DNA from: Acidobacteriota bacterium
GTDB lineage: Bacteria > Acidobacteriota > Terriglobia > Acidiferrales > UBA7541
DNA length: 64,000 nt
NCBI GenBank assembly: GCA_013289585.1
Contig: JABCZR010000024.1
Coordinates: forward strand, 23,693 to 87,692
Direction: 5' to 3'
This document shows, piece by piece, positions 20,077 to 31,090 of the stretch; the first letter of the stretch is position 1, and every line of letters begins with the position of its first letter. The notes beneath the pieces are model-generated. The model searched no databases. It saw only the letters and a program-made list of their open reading frames with translations, and had not been told where the DNA came from. The position numbers and the translations under genes were made by a program.

Positions 20077-20469
20077 CGTGAAAAGGCAGATATGAGACAC
20101 GAAGACAAATCCGAAACCGCAATTCGGCGACAGGGTCTCATGGTCTGCTTGCTCGCGCGACCGTAAGTCGACCCGCTTAATTCGTTTCGATTCAAAATTA
20201 GCAGCTTGCGAAGAGCGTATTTCTCTTCATGCGTTTGCTTTTTGCTCGAACAATTTCCGTTGTGGGAGAAGTGTTCCCGGAAGGAGGTGTGGTTGTCCGA
20301 CGAATCGTTCCTCTGCAACGCGAAGCCGAAGGATGCGTCGCAGGCGGCCGTTCGAAAAAACTCGTTGAGGACACGCTCGAACCTCCCGCACTCCGGGAAG
20401 TTGCCTTGTCCGCAGGGAAGGACAAGCGCGAGAATTTCAATCGGCTCCTGCCGCAACCATCGGTAAAAA

Positions 20470-20506
20470 TAAAAAGCGCAGCCGGGAAACCTGCTGCGCT
20501 TTTTTG
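20470..20506. terminator. Bidirectional rho-independent terminator
   Basis: AAAAGCGCAG and CTGCGCTTTT flank a short G/A-rich loop, with T-runs on both strands. It lies 38 bases past the rho stop on the minus strand and can also end transcripts arriving from the promoter at 20001. Confidence 0.8.
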
Positions 20507-20543
20507 TGCTTGCGAAAACTCGAACCGAAAGTTCGTCGCTTGT

Positions 20544-21803
20544 TTAGGTTGGTGCCGACATCGAGCCCAGAAACTCCGCATTTGATTTCGATTTCGAAAG
20601 CCGGCTGATCAACAGCTCCATCGCCTCAACCGTCGAAAGCGGGCTCAACACCTTGCGTAGAACCCAGACGCGGCTCAACTCGTCGGGCGGCAGCAGCAAT
20701 TCGTCCTTACGCGTGCCGGAACGCTGAATATCAATCGCCGGGAAAACACGCTTGTCCGAGAGCCGCCGGTCGAGGTTGATTTCCATATTTCCTGTGCCCT
20801 TGAACTCTTCAAAAATAACGTCATCCATGCGGCTGCCGGTATCAATCAGCGCCGTAGCGATAATCGTCAGCGAGCCGCCTTCTTCCACGTGCCGCGCCGC
20901 CGCAAAAAAGCGCCGCGGGCGCTGCAAAGCGTTGGCGTCAATACCGCCCGAAAGCACTTTGCCCGATGGCGGCGTAACGGCGTTGTAAGCGCGCGCAAGG
21001 CGTGTGACGGAATCAAGAAGCACTACAACATCGCGCTTGTGCTCCACCAGCCGCTTGGCTTTTTCCAAAACCATTTCCGCCACCTGAATATGCCGCTGCG
21101 GCGCCTCGTCAAACGTCGAACTGATGACTTCGCCCTTCACCGTGCGCTGCATGTCCGTGACTTCTTCCGGCCGTTCGTCAATCAGCAGCACGATCAGAGC
21201 GACTTCCGGATGATTCACGGTCACCGAGTTCGCGATGGATTGCAGCATCATGGTTTTGCCGGTACGCGGTGGAGCGACGATCAAGCCGCGCTGCCCCTTG
21301 CCTACGGGGCAAAGCAGATCCAGCACACGCCCGGTCATATTCTCTTTCGTCGTTTCCATCTTCAGCCGGCCCTGCGGATAGAGCGGCGTCAGGTTGTCGA
21401 AGAAAATCTTGTTGCGCGCGACCTCGGGGTCCTCGAAATTCACCGCTTCGACCTTGATCAGCGCGAAATAGCGTTCGCCATCCTTCGGCGGCCGCACCTG
21501 GCCAGAGACGGTGTCGCCGGTGCGCAGGTCAAACTTGCGGATTTGCGACGGGGAGACGTAGATATCGTCCGGCCCGGGGAGGTAGTTGTATTCCGGCGCG
21601 CGGAGAAATCCAAATCCGTCGGGCAGGCATTCGAGCACGCCTTCGGAAAAGATCAATCCGTTCTTCTCCGTCTGCGCGCGGAGGATCTGGAAGATCAACT
21701 CCTGCTTGCGCATCCCGCTGGCGCCGGGAATGTTCAGTTCCTTGGCGATCTTGGCGAGATCGGTGATGTTCTTTTCCTTCAGCTCGGCAAGGCTGATACT
21801 CAT
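20544..21803 (-). CDS. rho: Transcription termination factor Rho
   Basis: Rho is a hexameric RNA helicase that ends transcription. The start is taken at 21803 ([16 protein letters not shown]), with AAGGA nine bases upstream, giving 419 residues, the usual length. It has the N-terminal helical domain, the RNA-binding cold-shock fold ([18 protein letters not shown]), Walker [13 protein letters not shown], Walker [16 protein letters not shown], the Q-loop and the R-loop region. It is monocistronic here, with a terminator directly after it. Confidence 0.97.
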   Translation of the reverse strand: MSISLAELKEKNITDLAKIAKELNIPGASGMRKQELIFQILRAQTEKNGLIFSEGVLECLPDGFGFLRAPEYNYLPGPDDIYVSPSQIRKFDLRTGDTVSGQVRPPKDGERYFALIKVEAVNFEDPEVARNKIFFDNLTPLYPQGRLKMETTKENMTGRVLDLLCPVGKGQRGLIVAPPRTGKTMMLQSIANSVTVNHPEVALIVLLIDERPEEVTDMQRTVKGEVISSTFDEAPQRHIQVAEMVLEKAKRLVEHKRDVVVLLDSVTRLARAYNAVTPPSGKVLSGGIDANALQRPRRFFAAARHVEEGGSLTIIATALIDTGSRMDDVIFEEFKGTGNMEINLDRRLSDKRVFPAIDIQRSGTRKDELLLPPDELSRVWVLRKVLSPLSTVEAMELLISRLSKSKSNAEFLGSMSAPT

Positions 21804-22139
21804 CTGATTGTTTCCTTCAATGCTTGTTTCTTTTGGCATATATCCTTAACTTTGATTGTGAAAATTGACTCTGTCCTGCGCGACTGCGAAGCGATTAACG
21901 AGAATCTCGAATTTTTTTGAGGTGGCGCACTGAACTGGCGGCTGACTGCACCGCGGTCGCGTAACATTTCGACCGCTCAGCAATCACAAACCGAAGACCC
22001 GAACACCATCCGAAATAGATAAACCAGGCTTTCTCAAGCGTGAACCCGAATCGGTCGTTGCCGACCCCTGACTGCCTGCAGCGCCAGCCTGCACTCACCT
22101 GCATGCCCGCAGGGTGGGCCGGACCCAAATCCTCGCTGC
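21804..22139. other. rho-lon intergenic region
   Basis: This should hold the rho promoter and leader (rho is often autoregulated). I see no clear -35/-10 pair. A short A/T-rich hairpin GAGAATCTCG followed by T7 lies at 21901-21918. Confidence 0.3.
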
Positions 22140-24548
22140 TTAATTTGTCAAACTCTTGTCTTTCTCGGCGCCGGCGACGAATGGTTCCGCTACGGGCGCA
22201 ACCGCGGCATGCTCAAGAGGCACAGTGGGCCGTTCCAGCGCAATCTGCAGCACTTCATCCATGGTCTCTACAAAATGGACCGTAAGGCTGGAGAGGATCT
22301 CCTGCGGGATGTCCGCCAGGTCCTTCTCATTGTCCTTCGGAAGCAGTACCGTACGCAAGCCCATTCGGTGGGCGGCCAGCAGCTTCTCCTTGACCCCGCC
22401 GATCGGCAGTACTTTGCCCCGAAGCGTGATTTCGCCAGTCATGGTCACGTCGCGGCGCACCGCATTCCGTGTGAGCGCGCTCACGATGGATGTGCAGATG
22501 GTGATTCCGGCGGAAGGGCCGTCCTTGGGAATCGCGCCTTCGGGCACATGTACGTGGATATCGATGTTGCGGTAGAAATCCTTCGGCAGTCCCAGCTGAT
22601 TCGAACGCGAGCGCACGTAGCTCATGGCGGCTTGCGCGGACTCTTGCATCACGTCGCCGAGTTTTCCGGTAAGCGTCAGCCGGCCCTTGCCTTCCATCAG
22701 CGTGGCTTCGGTAGCCAGCACCGTGCCGCCAACTTCCGTCCAGGCCAGGCCCGTGGTCAGACCGATCTCATTGTATTTTTCCAGCCAGAATTCGCGGTAC
22801 TTCAGAATGCCGAGGTAGTCGTTGACGTTGGCGGGCGTAATTTCCACCGTGGAAGCTGGCCCGTCCGTGACGACTTTGCGCGCCATTTTTCGTGCAATAT
22901 TCTGGATTTCGCGCTCCAGGCTGCGAACTCCCGCTTCGTGCGTGTAATGACGAATGATGTGCAGCAGTCCTTCGTCCGTAAGATTGAGGTTCTTGTCCGT
23001 CAGTCCTGTCGCTTCCCGCGCGCGCTTCACCAGAAACCGCTTGGCGATCTCCAGTTTTTCCTGTTCCGTATACCCCGGCAGGCGCAGGATCTCCATGCGA
23101 TCCTGCAACGGCTGCGGAATTGTGTGCAGCACGTTGGCCGTGCAGACGAACATCACTTTCGAAAGATCGTATTCCACGTCCAGATAGTGGTCCGTGAACG
23201 AATGATTGAGCTCGGGATCCAGCACTTCCATCAAGGCGGCCGACGGGTCGCCGCGAAAATCGGTGGACATCTTGTCCACTTCGTCCAGAACGAAAATCGG
23301 GTTCACCGTTCCGGCCTTTTTCATCATCTGGATGATCTGGCCGGGCAGCGCGCCGATATAAGTCCGGCGATGGCCGCGAATTTCCGCTTCATCGCGCACT
23401 CCGCCGAGCGAAACGCGCACAAATTTGCGTCCCGTGGCGTGCCCAATGGACATGGCCAGTGACGTCTTGCCAACGCCCGGAGGCCCGACAAAGCACAAAA
23501 TGGAGCCCTTCGGATTCTTCACCAGCTGCCGCACCGCGAGGAATTCCAGTATGCGGTCCTTGACCTTCTCCAGCCCGTAGTGCTCTTCGTTGAGGATTTT
23601 CTCCGCGGCCTTGATATCGCGGATCTCTTTCGATTTCTTTTTCCAGGGCACCGCCAGCAGCCAATCCAGATAATTCCGGCTGACGGTCGATTCCGCGGAC
23701 ATCGGAGGCATCAGTTCCAGGCGCTTCAGCTCCTGGATGGCCTTTTCATGCACTTCCTTGGACATGCCGGCGGTATCAATTTTCTTTTTCAGCTCGTCGA
23801 TCTCGCTCTTTTCGCCGCGGCCCAATTCCTTCTGAATAGCCTTGAGCTTTTCGTTGAGGTAGTATTCTTTTTGAGCACGTTCCATCTGGCGCTTTACGCG
23901 CGTATTGATGTTGCGGTCGACGTTCAGCTTCTCCAGCTCGATTTCCAGGATGTCCCCGATGCGGTTCAGCCGCTCGAGCGGATCGACGGTTTCCAGTAAA
24001 TCCTGCTTTTCATCCACCGGGAGCTGCAAATTGGCAGCGATCGTATCCGAGAGGCGCGCCGGATCATCCACGCGCGCGGCGGCAATCATCGTGTCGTAAT
24101 TCAGGCTCTGCGACAGCTTGATGAACTGCTCGTAGAGGCCTGTGACCTTTTCGACGATCTGCTTCACTTGCGGCGAATCTTCGACCCGCGCACCCAGCAG
24201 CCGCACCGTCGCGCGGAAGAAACCTTCTTCCGCGGCAATCGAGATGGCCCGCGCTCGCTCCACGCCTTCTACGAGAACCTTGATGTTCCCGTCCGGGAGC
24301 TTCACGCTCTGGACGATGTTCGCCAGCGTTCCTACCGCGTAAATCTCTTCTGGCTTGGGATCATCAATCGAAGCGTCATGCTGTGTGGAAAGGAAAATCT
24401 TTTTGTCGCCTGCCAGGGCCTCTTCGAGCGCGCGCACGCTGGCTTCGCGGCCGACGATGAAGGGCGTCATCTGCTGCGGAAAGATGACCATATCGCGCAC
24501 CGGCATCATGGGCACGCGCTTCAATTCCTGTTTTTCTCGATTGAACAT
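22140..24548 (-). CDS. lon: ATP-dependent protease Lon
   Basis: Lon is a cytoplasmic hexameric AAA+ serine protease degrading misfolded and regulatory proteins. The 802-residue frame has the N-terminal substrate domain ([21 protein letters not shown]), a coiled linker, Walker [17 protein letters not shown] (about 360), Walker [12 protein letters not shown], and the protease domain with catalytic Ser in [14 protein letters not shown] and Lys in [14 protein letters not shown]. It is the last gene of the tig-clpP-clpX-lon cluster, 37 bases after clpX. Confidence 0.98.
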   Translation of the reverse strand: MFNREKQELKRVPMMPVRDMVIFPQQMTPFIVGREASVRALEEALAGDKKIFLSTQHDASIDDPKPEEIYAVGTLANIVQSVKLPDGNIKVLVEGVERARAISIAAEEGFFRATVRLLGARVEDSPQVKQIVEKVTGLYEQFIKLSQSLNYDTMIAAARVDDPARLSDTIAANLQLPVDEKQDLLETVDPLERLNRIGDILEIELEKLNVDRNINTRVKRQMERAQKEYYLNEKLKAIQKELGRGEKSEIDELKKKIDTAGMSKEVHEKAIQELKRLELMPPMSAESTVSRNYLDWLLAVPWKKKSKEIRDIKAAEKILNEEHYGLEKVKDRILEFLAVRQLVKNPKGSILCFVGPPGVGKTSLAMSIGHATGRKFVRVSLGGVRDEAEIRGHRRTYIGALPGQIIQMMKKAGTVNPIFVLDEVDKMSTDFRGDPSAALMEVLDPELNHSFTDHYLDVEYDLSKVMFVCTANVLHTIPQPLQDRMEILRLPGYTEQEKLEIAKRFLVKRAREATGLTDKNLNLTDEGLLHIIRHYTHEAGVRSLEREIQNIARKMARKVVTDGPASTVEITPANVNDYLGILKYREFWLEKYNEIGLTTGLAWTEVGGTVLATEATLMEGKGRLTLTGKLGDVMQESAQAAMSYVRSRSNQLGLPKDFYRNIDIHVHVPEGAIPKDGPSAGITICTSIVSALTRNAVRRDVTMTGEITLRGKVLPIGGVKEKLLAAHRMGLRTVLLPKDNEKDLADIPQEILSSLTVHFVETMDEVLQIALERPTVPLEHAAVAPVAEPFVAGAEKDKSLTN

Positions 24549-24585
24549 TAGGGCCCCTGAACTCTTCGCTTACGCCTGCAGCCGG

Positions 24586-25836
24586 TTATCCGGCTTTTTC
24601 GAGCAAGCTCCAATTGATTTCGCGGGTGCGGACCATGTCCGCCGTGACCACAAAATCCCGCACCTTCCGCTGCATGGGAAGGTGGTACATCAGTTCCAGC
24701 ATGAGGTCTTCGAGGATCATGCGCAAGCCGCGCGCGCCGACCTTGCGCTGAAGTGCTAACTCCGCGACCGTTTCCAGCGCGTCGTCAGTGAAGCGCAGCC
24801 GCACATTTTCGAATTCGAACAGCCGCTGGTACTGCTTCAGCAGCGCGTTCTTTGGCTCCGTCAGGATCTTGACGAGCGCGCCCTTGTCCAGATCGTTCAT
24901 CACGCCCGCAACCGGCAAGCGGCCCACAAATTCCGGAATCAAGCCGTAGCGGATCAGATCGCCCGGCTGCACCTGTTCGAGCAACTCGGTATTGCGCCGC
25001 TGCGGCGTCGTCGGCGAGGCATCCGTGTGGAAACCCAGCGAGCGGCGGCCCGCGCGTTTCTCGATGATTTTTTCCAGTCCGACGAACGCTCCGCCGCAGA
25101 GAAACAGGATGTTTGTCGTATCCACCGGCGTAAATTCCTGATGCGGATGTTTCCGCCCGCCTTGCGGCGGCACATTGGCAACCGTCCCTTCGAGAATCTT
25201 CAGCAAGGCTTGCTGCACGCCTTCGCCGGAAACGTCGCGCGTAATCGAAGGGTTCTCATCCTTCTTGGCGATCTTGTCGATCTCGTCGATATAGATGATG
25301 CCTTGCTGCGCCTTCTGCACGTCGCCATCGGCGGCCTGCAGCAGCTTCAGAATAATGTTTTCGACGTCCTCGCCGACATAGCCCGCTTCGGTCAGCGTCG
25401 TGGCATCCACGATCGCGAACGGCACATCCAGCATTCGCGAGAGCGTCTGCGCCAGCAGTGTCTTGCCCGTGCCCGTGGGGCCGATCAGAAGAATATTCGA
25501 CTTGCTCAGTTCAATCTCACCTGGCTGCTTGTTCAGGAAAATTCGCTTGTAGTGGTTGTAAACCGCCACCGCCAGCTTTTTCTTCGTGCGGTCCTGCCCG
25601 ATGACGTAGCCGTCCAGGAACCGCTTGATCTCCGGTGGCCGCGGAAGCTGCTTCGTCGGTGCGGCGGCCTGCTCGCGCTTCTCATCTTCCAGAATGGTCT
25701 GGCAAACGCCGACGCATTCGTTGCAGATGTACGCGCGCGGGTAGTCCGAAGGCGAACTGATCAGCTTCTCGACCTGCTCCTGCGTCTTATGGCAGAACGA
25801 ACAGCGCAAGGGCTCTTCTGGGTTGAATTTTTTCAC
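24586..25836 (-). CDS. clpX: ATP-dependent Clp protease unfoldase ClpX
   Basis: ClpX unfolds tagged substrates and feeds them to ClpP. The 416 residues comprise the N-terminal C4 zinc domain (CSFCHKTQ ... CNECVGVC), AAA+ Walker [18 protein letters not shown] (about 115), Walker [15 protein letters not shown], the pore loop GYVGEDV, and the C-terminal sensor 2 region. It is intact and of normal length, and lies between clpP and lon in the proteostasis operon. Confidence 0.98.
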   Translation of the reverse strand: MKKFNPEEPLRCSFCHKTQEQVEKLISSPSDYPRAYICNECVGVCQTILEDEKREQAAAPTKQLPRPPEIKRFLDGYVIGQDRTKKKLAVAVYNHYKRIFLNKQPGEIELSKSNILLIGPTGTGKTLLAQTLSRMLDVPFAIVDATTLTEAGYVGEDVENIILKLLQAADGDVQKAQQGIIYIDEIDKIAKKDENPSITRDVSGEGVQQALLKILEGTVANVPPQGGRKHPHQEFTPVDTTNILFLCGGAFVGLEKIIEKRAGRRSLGFHTDASPTTPQRRNTELLEQVQPGDLIRYGLIPEFVGRLPVAGVMNDLDKGALVKILTEPKNALLKQYQRLFEFENVRLRFTDDALETVAELALQRKVGARGLRMILEDLMLELMYHLPMQRKVRDFVVTADMVRTREINWSLLEKAG

Positions 25837-25998
25837 TGGTGTGAAGGCCTCGTCTCCGCTGGGCTTCGACGGAGTCTCTATCCACTATTCTAGGCCGATT
25901 TTTCTCCTGAGCAAAAGAGAAACTCGAAGCATTACTAACTTTTTGGAACTAGCATCCTGCCCCGGCTTCGAACCGTAAAGCGCTCTGCGGCGCTGAAA

Positions 25999-26649
25999 CT
26001 AACGATGCTTGTAAATAATCTCGTCGATCATCCCGTATTCTTTGGCCTGCTCGGGATTCATGATGTAGTCGCGCTCGACGTCCTTCTCGATTTTCTCCAC
26101 GGGTTGCCCGCTGTGCTTTGACAGCAACTGATTGATGGTCGACCGCATGCGCAATATCTCCTTCGCATGCAGGTCGATGTCCGTGGCCTGGCCTCCCAGC
26201 CCGGACATCCACGGTTGGTGAATCAGGATGCGCGCGTTTGGCAGCGCAAACCGCTTCTTCGGAGCGCCGCCAACAAGCAGCACCGCGGCAATCGAGGCCG
26301 CCTGGCCGACGCAAGTCGTCACCACGTCGGGCTTCACAAACTGCATCGTGTCATAAATGGCAAATCCCGCGGTGATCGAGCCGCCCGGCGAATTGATGTA
26401 CAGCTGAATGTCCTTTTCCGGATCTTCCGCTTGCAGGAACAGCATCTGCGCCGTGGCCAGGTTGGCGACGTGGTCGTCAATCGGCGTCCCGATAAAAATA
26501 ATGTGCTCCTTCAGGAGCCGCGAATAGATGTCGTACGCGCGCTCGCCGCGGCTGGTCTGTTCGACCACCATCGGTACGAGGGTTGTGCCGCGATACTCTG
26601 GTTCTTCGAAATTTTTCATTTGGATGGTTGAGCTGCCGGAATGTTTCAC
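25999..26649 (-). CDS. clpP: ATP-dependent Clp protease proteolytic subunit
   Basis: ClpP forms the double-ring peptidase chamber served by ClpX. The catalytic Ser is in [17 protein letters not shown] (about 106-122) and the His in RILIHQPW. The GTG start at 26649 overlaps the tig stop by 4 bases (GTGA), suggesting coupling. An internal ATG at 26619 ([11 protein letters not shown]) is the alternative start and matches typical ClpP N-termini better. The length is about 206-216 residues. Confidence 0.97.
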   Translation of the reverse strand: MKHSGSSTIQMKNFEEPEYRGTTLVPMVVEQTSRGERAYDIYSRLLKEHIIFIGTPIDDHVANLATAQMLFLQAEDPEKDIQLYINSPGGSITAGFAIYDTMQFVKPDVVTTCVGQAASIAAVLLVGGAPKKRFALPNARILIHQPWMSGLGGQATDIDLHAKEILRMRSTINQLLSKHSGQPVEKIEKDVERDYIMNPEQAKEYGMIDEIIYKHR

Positions 26650-27938
26650 TTCGAATCTGTCGCCGCGATCGCTGCCGCTACCGTCTTGATCTTGGCATTC
26701 TGCGCCAGCCAGTCGAGCGTTTTGTCGCTGCGCAGCTTAGCTTTCATCCTATCGAGCGTCCCCTGCTTTGTCAAACGAGCGCGAATTACTTCCGCCGATT
26801 CGCCGCCGTGGCTGGCCATGTGTTCCAGCTCATGCGTGATTTCTTCGTCGGTCACGTCGATGTTTTCCGTGGATGCGATGCGGTCGACGATCAGCTCCGC
26901 CTTCACATCGTCCTTCGCGCGCTCTTCCTGGCGCTTCCGCAGCGTCACCCAATCCACGTTTACCGCTCGGGGATCGACGCCCTGCGAAGCGAGTGAGCGG
27001 ACCACCCGCTCCAGCCGCGCATCCATTTGATGCTCGACCAGGGATTCGGGTACAGGGAAGTCATGGAGTTTGACGACTTCCGCGAGAACCTTCTCATGCA
27101 ACAGCTCTTTGTGTTTGTGGTCGCGCTGATGCTCCAGGCCTTCACGCACTTTCTTCCTTAGTTCGTCAAGCGTCGTCGCGTCGCTCACATCTTTCGCGAA
27201 ATCGTCATTCAATTCGGCTAGTTTTTTATTCTTGATTCCCAGTACTTCGACCGCGTACTGATATTTCTTTCCCGCCAGCTTGGGATCGGGGTAATCCGCC
27301 GGATACTCGACATCAAAATTCTTGTGATCGCCGACGCTCGCGCCCTTCAGGTTAGCGTTGAACGGCTCCATCGTTTCTTCCGCACCGATGTGGCAGAGCA
27401 CGCTGTCCGCTTGCAGCGGTTCGCCGCCGCCCTCAGGTGTGCCGAGCAGCTTGATCTGCGCGAAGTCGCCGTCTTGGATCGCGCGGCCTTCGACAGGGGC
27501 AAAAGTCGCGGCGCGCTCTCGCATATCTTCGAGCGTCTTCGTAACGTCTTCGTCGGTGATGTCCAGCGCGGGCATCTCCAGTTCCAGGTTCTTGTAATTG
27601 CCCAATTCGAATTCCGGCAGCACTTCGAACACCGCTCGGAATTTGAGCGGCTGGCCCTCATTGAAATCAAGTTTGTCCACCTGCGGCTGCGAAACCGGCG
27701 TGAGTTTCTGCTCCGCCACCGCCTTCTCCACGCGCTCCGGCACCAGCGATTGCAGCACTTCTCCCTTGATGTCCTCCGCGAATTTGCGGCGGATCAGCGA
27801 AACCGGCGCTTTTCCGCGGCGGAATCCTGGAACGTTGGCAACGCGCGCGAATTCTTTCGCCACGCTCTCAATTTTTTTCGTGACTTCTTCCGCGGGAATT
27901 TCGAGTTCCAGTTCGCGGCGGCAGCTTGCTTCGGCCAT
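26646..27938 (-). CDS. tig: Trigger factor chaperone
   Basis: Trigger factor binds the ribosome exit tunnel and shelters nascent chains. I place the start at ATG 27938 ([19 protein letters not shown]), which has GGAAAGGA seven bases upstream; a GTG at 28022 would add 28 poorly conserved residues. The protein has about 430 residues: the ribosome-binding domain with [10 protein letters not shown] near residue 35, an FKBP-like PPIase domain in the middle, and a helical C-terminal domain. It is the first gene of the tig-clpP-clpX-lon operon. Confidence 0.96.
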   Translation of the reverse strand: MAEASCRRELELEIPAEEVTKKIESVAKEFARVANVPGFRRGKAPVSLIRRKFAEDIKGEVLQSLVPERVEKAVAEQKLTPVSQPQVDKLDFNEGQPLKFRAVFEVLPEFELGNYKNLELEMPALDITDEDVTKTLEDMRERAATFAPVEGRAIQDGDFAQIKLLGTPEGGGEPLQADSVLCHIGAEETMEPFNANLKGASVGDHKNFDVEYPADYPDPKLAGKKYQYAVEVLGIKNKKLAELNDDFAKDVSDATTLDELRKKVREGLEHQRDHKHKELLHEKVLAEVVKLHDFPVPESLVEHQMDARLERVVRSLASQGVDPRAVNVDWVTLRKRQEERAKDDVKAELIVDRIASTENIDVTDEEITHELEHMASHGGESAEVIRARLTKQGTLDRMKAKLRSDKTLDWLAQNAKIKTVAAAIAATDSK

Positions 27939-28203
27939 GCTACGGTCCTTTCCGGGGACGGCAATTGGTTTGGTGTCGAACGCTTCGCCGGTCTCGACGG
28001 CAGGCGCCTGGACTGCGGCCACGAACGATTCGAACGTATGCCGCTACGCAGCGCTCAGCAGCTTTCAGAAGAGGCCAGACCGGTGAGAATTCACCCTGCA
28101 AATCGAATCAACAGTATAGGCGAGCGTTCGAACAGCGTCAATTGAAGCGGCCACGAACCCACCAAACTTGAGTAGAATGATTCCGCAAAGCGGGAGACCA
28201 ATT

Positions 28204-29058
28204 TTGAAAAATAGCGCGATTCTTCTGGTGCAGTGCCCGGACCGCCGGGGACTCGATGCGGCCATCGCCGATTTCATCTACTGGCATGGCGGCGACATCC
28301 TTCACTTCGAGCAGCATCAGGCGGGTAGCGAACGTTTTTATCTTGCGCGCATCGAATGGGATCTCACCGGTTTTGAAGTCGACTTGAAAGATTTTCCGAA
28401 ATGGTTCACTCCCATCGCCGAAGAATTCTCCATCCGCTGGCGCATTACAACCTCAAGCCATCGCCCGCGAGTGGCGATTTTTGTTTCAAAATACGACCAC
28501 TGCCTCGTGGATCTTCTCTACCGCCAGCGAAACGGCGAGCTGGCTTGCGAAATTCCGCTGATTATCAGCAATCACGTGGACGCCAAACGGCACGCCGATT
28601 TTCACGGCATTCCGTATCACGTGATTCCAGTGACGAAAGAGAATAAGCCGCAAGCCGAGCAGCAGGAACTCGACTTGCTGCGAGAAAATAAAATCGAGTT
28701 AGTTGTGCTGGCGCGGTACATGCAAGTGCTCTCATCGGATTTCATCCGGCACTTTCCGCAGCAGATCATCAACATCCATCATTCGTTTCTGCCCGCGTTC
28801 GTCGGCGCCAAGCCGCATCATCAGGCGTTCGAGCGCGGCGTAAAACTGATTGGCGCCACCGCGCATTACGTTACCGAAGTTCTCGATGATGGGCCGATCA
28901 TCGAGCAGGGCGTGGCGCGCATTTCGCACCGCGATGCGCTCGACGACCTAGTGGAAAAAGGCCGCGAGATGGAACGCGTTACCCTGTGCCGTGCCGTTCG
29001 CTGGCACATTGAAAATCGCATCATGCTTTACGGGAACAAGACCGTGATATTCGAGTAG
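28204..29058 (+). CDS. purU: Formyltetrahydrofolate deformylase
   Basis: PurU hydrolyses 10-formyl-THF to formate and THF, balancing one-carbon units for purine synthesis. It has an N-terminal ACT-like domain (ILLVQCPDRRGLDAAIADF) and a formyltransferase-fold catalytic domain with SNHVDAKRHADFHGIPYHVIP (split here for length), INIHHSFLPAFVGAKPH and the catalytic Asp in TEVLDDGPIIEQ. The TTG at 28204 follows GGGAGACC at good spacing; an ATG at 28177 is possible. It is transcribed divergently from tig. Confidence 0.93.
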   Translation: MKNSAILLVQCPDRRGLDAAIADFIYWHGGDILHFEQHQAGSERFYLARIEWDLTGFEVDLKDFPKWFTPIAEEFSIRWRITTSSHRPRVAIFVSKYDHCLVDLLYRQRNGELACEIPLIISNHVDAKRHADFHGIPYHVIPVTKENKPQAEQQELDLLRENKIELVVLARYMQVLSSDFIRHFPQQIINIHHSFLPAFVGAKPHHQAFERGVKLIGATAHYVTEVLDDGPIIEQGVARISHRDALDDLVEKGREMERVTLCRAVRWHIENRIMLYGNKTVIFE

Positions 29059-29080
29059 GTTCAATATCGCCTATCTCGGC

Positions 29081-29126
29081 TCTTCGACCCTTGAACTCTT
29101 CGAGTCTTCGACTCTTGAACTCTTCC
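29081..29126. repeat. Two 22-24 bp direct repeats
   Basis: TCTTCGACCCTTGAACTCTT CGAG is followed at once by TCTTCGACTCTTGAACTCTT CC. This tandem pair fills the gap between the convergent purU and Rieske oxygenase genes. Confidence 0.6.
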
Positions 29127-29127
29127 G

Positions 29128-30258
29128 TCAGTCTGCCGCGGCGGGGCGATTGGCTACGCCAGTGAGGTCGGCGTGGAGCAGGCGGTGAAAGAGGTGCTCG
29201 CCGGCTTCGCGGCGGACGGAGAGGCGTCCGGCGACGTAGGCGCGGGAGCCGAGGCCGCGCTGGACGGCGTCGCAAATGGCTTCGTCTTCCTCCTGGACTT
29301 TTTCGCTGACCTTGATGCTGGCCTGATTTTTCTTCGCGGCTTTTTTGCTGACGTCGGCGAAGAAATAATCGAAAACGACGGCGCACTTGTCGACGCCGAG
29401 CGGCAGAACGAGATTGGTGTCCATGACGCCTTCGTAGGCATTGATCATGAAGTTCGGATAGATCCAAAGATAGAAGGCGCGGCCCTGGCGCGTGGCGGCC
29501 ACGCCGGATTCGGATTTGGAGTCCGAAGAGAGCGGGCTGGATTGCAGGCAGGCGCGCTCGAAATTCTCGATGGTGTATTTGGTGTACTCGATCACGCTGC
29601 TCAGGCCTTTGTGGGCGTGGGGGACGTGGTAGCCGCCGTCGAGATAGTTGTCCAGGTAGACTTTCCAGTTGCAATTCAGCGTGTAGACGCGGCGGTCGAA
29701 ATATTCCATTTTTTTGGTGAGCTGCAGCGGGGCGACGATTTCCGGAATCCCGCCGAGAAAATTCTGCAGCGGCGCGGCGCGCCCGTCCAGATTCACGAAC
29801 ACAAAATTCTCCCAGGTGTCCACCTTGACGGGAACGAGGCCATTTTTCGCGCGGTCGAAATTGCAGACGCCTTCAAACTCGACCATACCTTTGAGAGCGC
29901 CATCGATTCCGTAGGTCCAGCCGTGGTAGGGGCAGCGGAATTGTTTCGCGCAGCCCTCCGGCTCGGTGACGACGGCGGCGGCGTGATGGCGGCAGACATT
30001 GTAGAAAGCGCGGAGCTGGTTGTCATCGCCGCGCGCGACGACAATGGGTTCGCCGGCAATGTCCGCAGTGAAGAAATTTCCTTTTTCGCGGACTTGGTCG
30101 ATGCGGCCGACGGCTTGCCAGGTTTTTGCGAAGACGCTCTGCTGTTCGAGTTCGTGGATGCGCGGATCGAAGTACCACGGAGAAGGAATGGTCCAAGCGT
30201 GGTCGAGGGCATCGTTGGGATTGTAGAGATTGATGAGGTCGTGGATGTTGCGTTCCAT
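29128..30258 (-). CDS. Rieske aromatic ring-hydroxylating oxygenase alpha subunit
   Basis: This 376-residue protein has a Rieske [2Fe-2S] site CRHHAAAV ... CPYHGWTYG (about residues 88-115) and a C-terminal non-haem iron domain with DNYLDGGYHVPHAHKG (about 204-219) supplying the Asp and two His facial ligands. The choline/carnitine monooxygenase-like group (CntA/CMO) has this layout, but the substrate cannot be read. No reductase or ferredoxin partner is adjacent, so electrons must come from elsewhere. The C-terminus (NRPAAAD) looks short and low-complexity. Confidence 0.9.
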   Translation of the reverse strand: MERNIHDLINLYNPNDALDHAWTIPSPWYFDPRIHELEQQSVFAKTWQAVGRIDQVREKGNFFTADIAGEPIVVARGDDNQLRAFYNVCRHHAAAVVTEPEGCAKQFRCPYHGWTYGIDGALKGMVEFEGVCNFDRAKNGLVPVKVDTWENFVFVNLDGRAAPLQNFLGGIPEIVAPLQLTKKMEYFDRRVYTLNCNWKVYLDNYLDGGYHVPHAHKGLSSVIEYTKYTIENFERACLQSSPLSSDSKSESGVAATRQGRAFYLWIYPNFMINAYEGVMDTNLVLPLGVDKCAVVFDYFFADVSKKAAKKNQASIKVSEKVQEEDEAICDAVQRGLGSRAYVAGRLSVRREAGEHLFHRLLHADLTGVANRPAAAD

Positions 30259-31053
30259 GAGATGCTCCTGGGCCGCTGAGTCGGCTGCTGGACTAGTTGA
30301 GAGGCCGTGCTCATTTCATACCCCGAAACCCGGCTTGAGAGAAGAGGAAAAGAGCGGCGGCCGGAGACCAGAGAAAGGAGAGCAGAGAATGGCGAGATGC
30401 GGCTTTCACAAAGGGAGTTGATGGGTGACACCCCGGCACTTTTAAGAAAGAGTGTGGAAAGGATTGATTGGAAAAGAGTTGTGAAACTCTCTTGGTGCAA
30501 GGAGCGAAAAGAGGGAGCAAAAGAGGGAGGGATAAGAAAGAAACAGACCCCCTCCCCCCTATGGTTTTTGTAAGGATGTGATTGGATGAGGGTTAGCGGG
30601 TGGGGGGCTGCTAAGGATGTGATTCCGTAGGAGTTAGGGGAAGGGAAATGGCTGATCGAGAATGTCGAGGAGTGGTGGGATGTACAAGACCGAGTTCCCA
30701 CCCCCCCTGTTTTTTGTAAGTGTTGCATCTAAAGGAGTTAGTCTTGGCGTAAGTCTTTTGTTTGCAATACTTGCGGGGAGATCCATAAGTGCTGCCGCTA
30801 AAGGACTTACGGGGACGAGGTGTTGGCAAAAGAGTAATGGTATGGGTTGGAGCAATCTTGAGGGAGTTTGAAGGACCACCTGGCGGGCGCTCATGGGAGG
30901 CAGGCACGCCCCTTCGCCAAGCCTGCGGCGCGCAGGCGGGAGATTGGTGCCGCAGCACCACATGATTATAACATATCGGTACAGTTAGTCAAGGATTACT
31001 TGTAAGTGGTTTGTCTGCTGAGGGATAGAAGAAAGGTGGAGGCACCGGGAGCA
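30259..31053. other. Long non-coding stretch with degenerate repeats
   Basis: About 800 bases with no supportable gene. The left part is purine-rich on the plus strand (GAGA-rich). The middle holds four related units of about 30 bases at 30571, 30612, 30716 and 30785, plus poly-C tracts before T-runs (CCCCCCTATGGTTTTTG and CCCCCCCTGTTTTTTG). A palindrome-rich segment follows at about 30895-30960. Open frames here have no family motif or ribosome binding site. Confidence 0.5.
30571..30814 (+). repeat. Four degenerate 30-base units
   Basis: Units at 30571-30600, 30612-30641, 30716-30745 and 30785-30814 share the pattern TAAG(G/T)-TG-(8-9)-AG(G/A)AGTTAG. The first two share TAAGGATGTGATT exactly; the last two share TAAGTG and CTAAAGGA. 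Spacing is uneven, so this is not a CRISPR array. Confidence 0.5.
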
Positions 31054-31087
31054 GAAAAGTTAAAAGCGCCACAAGCAAAACTGGCGT
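31054..31087. repeat. Conserved hairpin element, copy 1
   Basis: This matches 47027-47060 at 29 of 34 positions. The core AAAAGCGCCACAAGCAAAAC and GGCGT folds so that GCGCCA pairs with TGGCGT. It ends 4 bases before the stop of the minus-strand gene at 31091, where on the minus strand the hairpin followed by TTTT could act as a terminator. Confidence 0.6.
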
Positions 31088-31090
31088 TTA

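Larger units (their letters stand above)
19920..20469. other. Intergenic with promoter-like and structured sequence
   Basis: This gap of 550 bases has no convincing gene. It contains a sigma70-like promoter (20001-20029) and nested inverted repeats (20038-20076), and is closed on the right by a bidirectional terminator at 20470-20506. Overlapping frames of 118-133 codons exist on both strands but show no family motif. The layout would suit a plus-strand non-coding transcript of about 470 bases or a decayed gene. Confidence 0.4.

Noticed and set aside
20036..20510. Known structural RNA (tmRNA, RNase P RNA, 6S)
   Set aside because: The conserved sequence segments of these RNAs are not present.
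20229..20585. 118-codon plus frame (and a 133-codon minus frame) between the DUF885 gene and rho
   Set aside because: Overlapping frames on both strands, no motif, and the plus frame runs through the terminator into rho.
30571..30814. CRISPR array
   Set aside because: The units are degenerate, unevenly spaced and lack constant spacers; no cas genes are present in the window.
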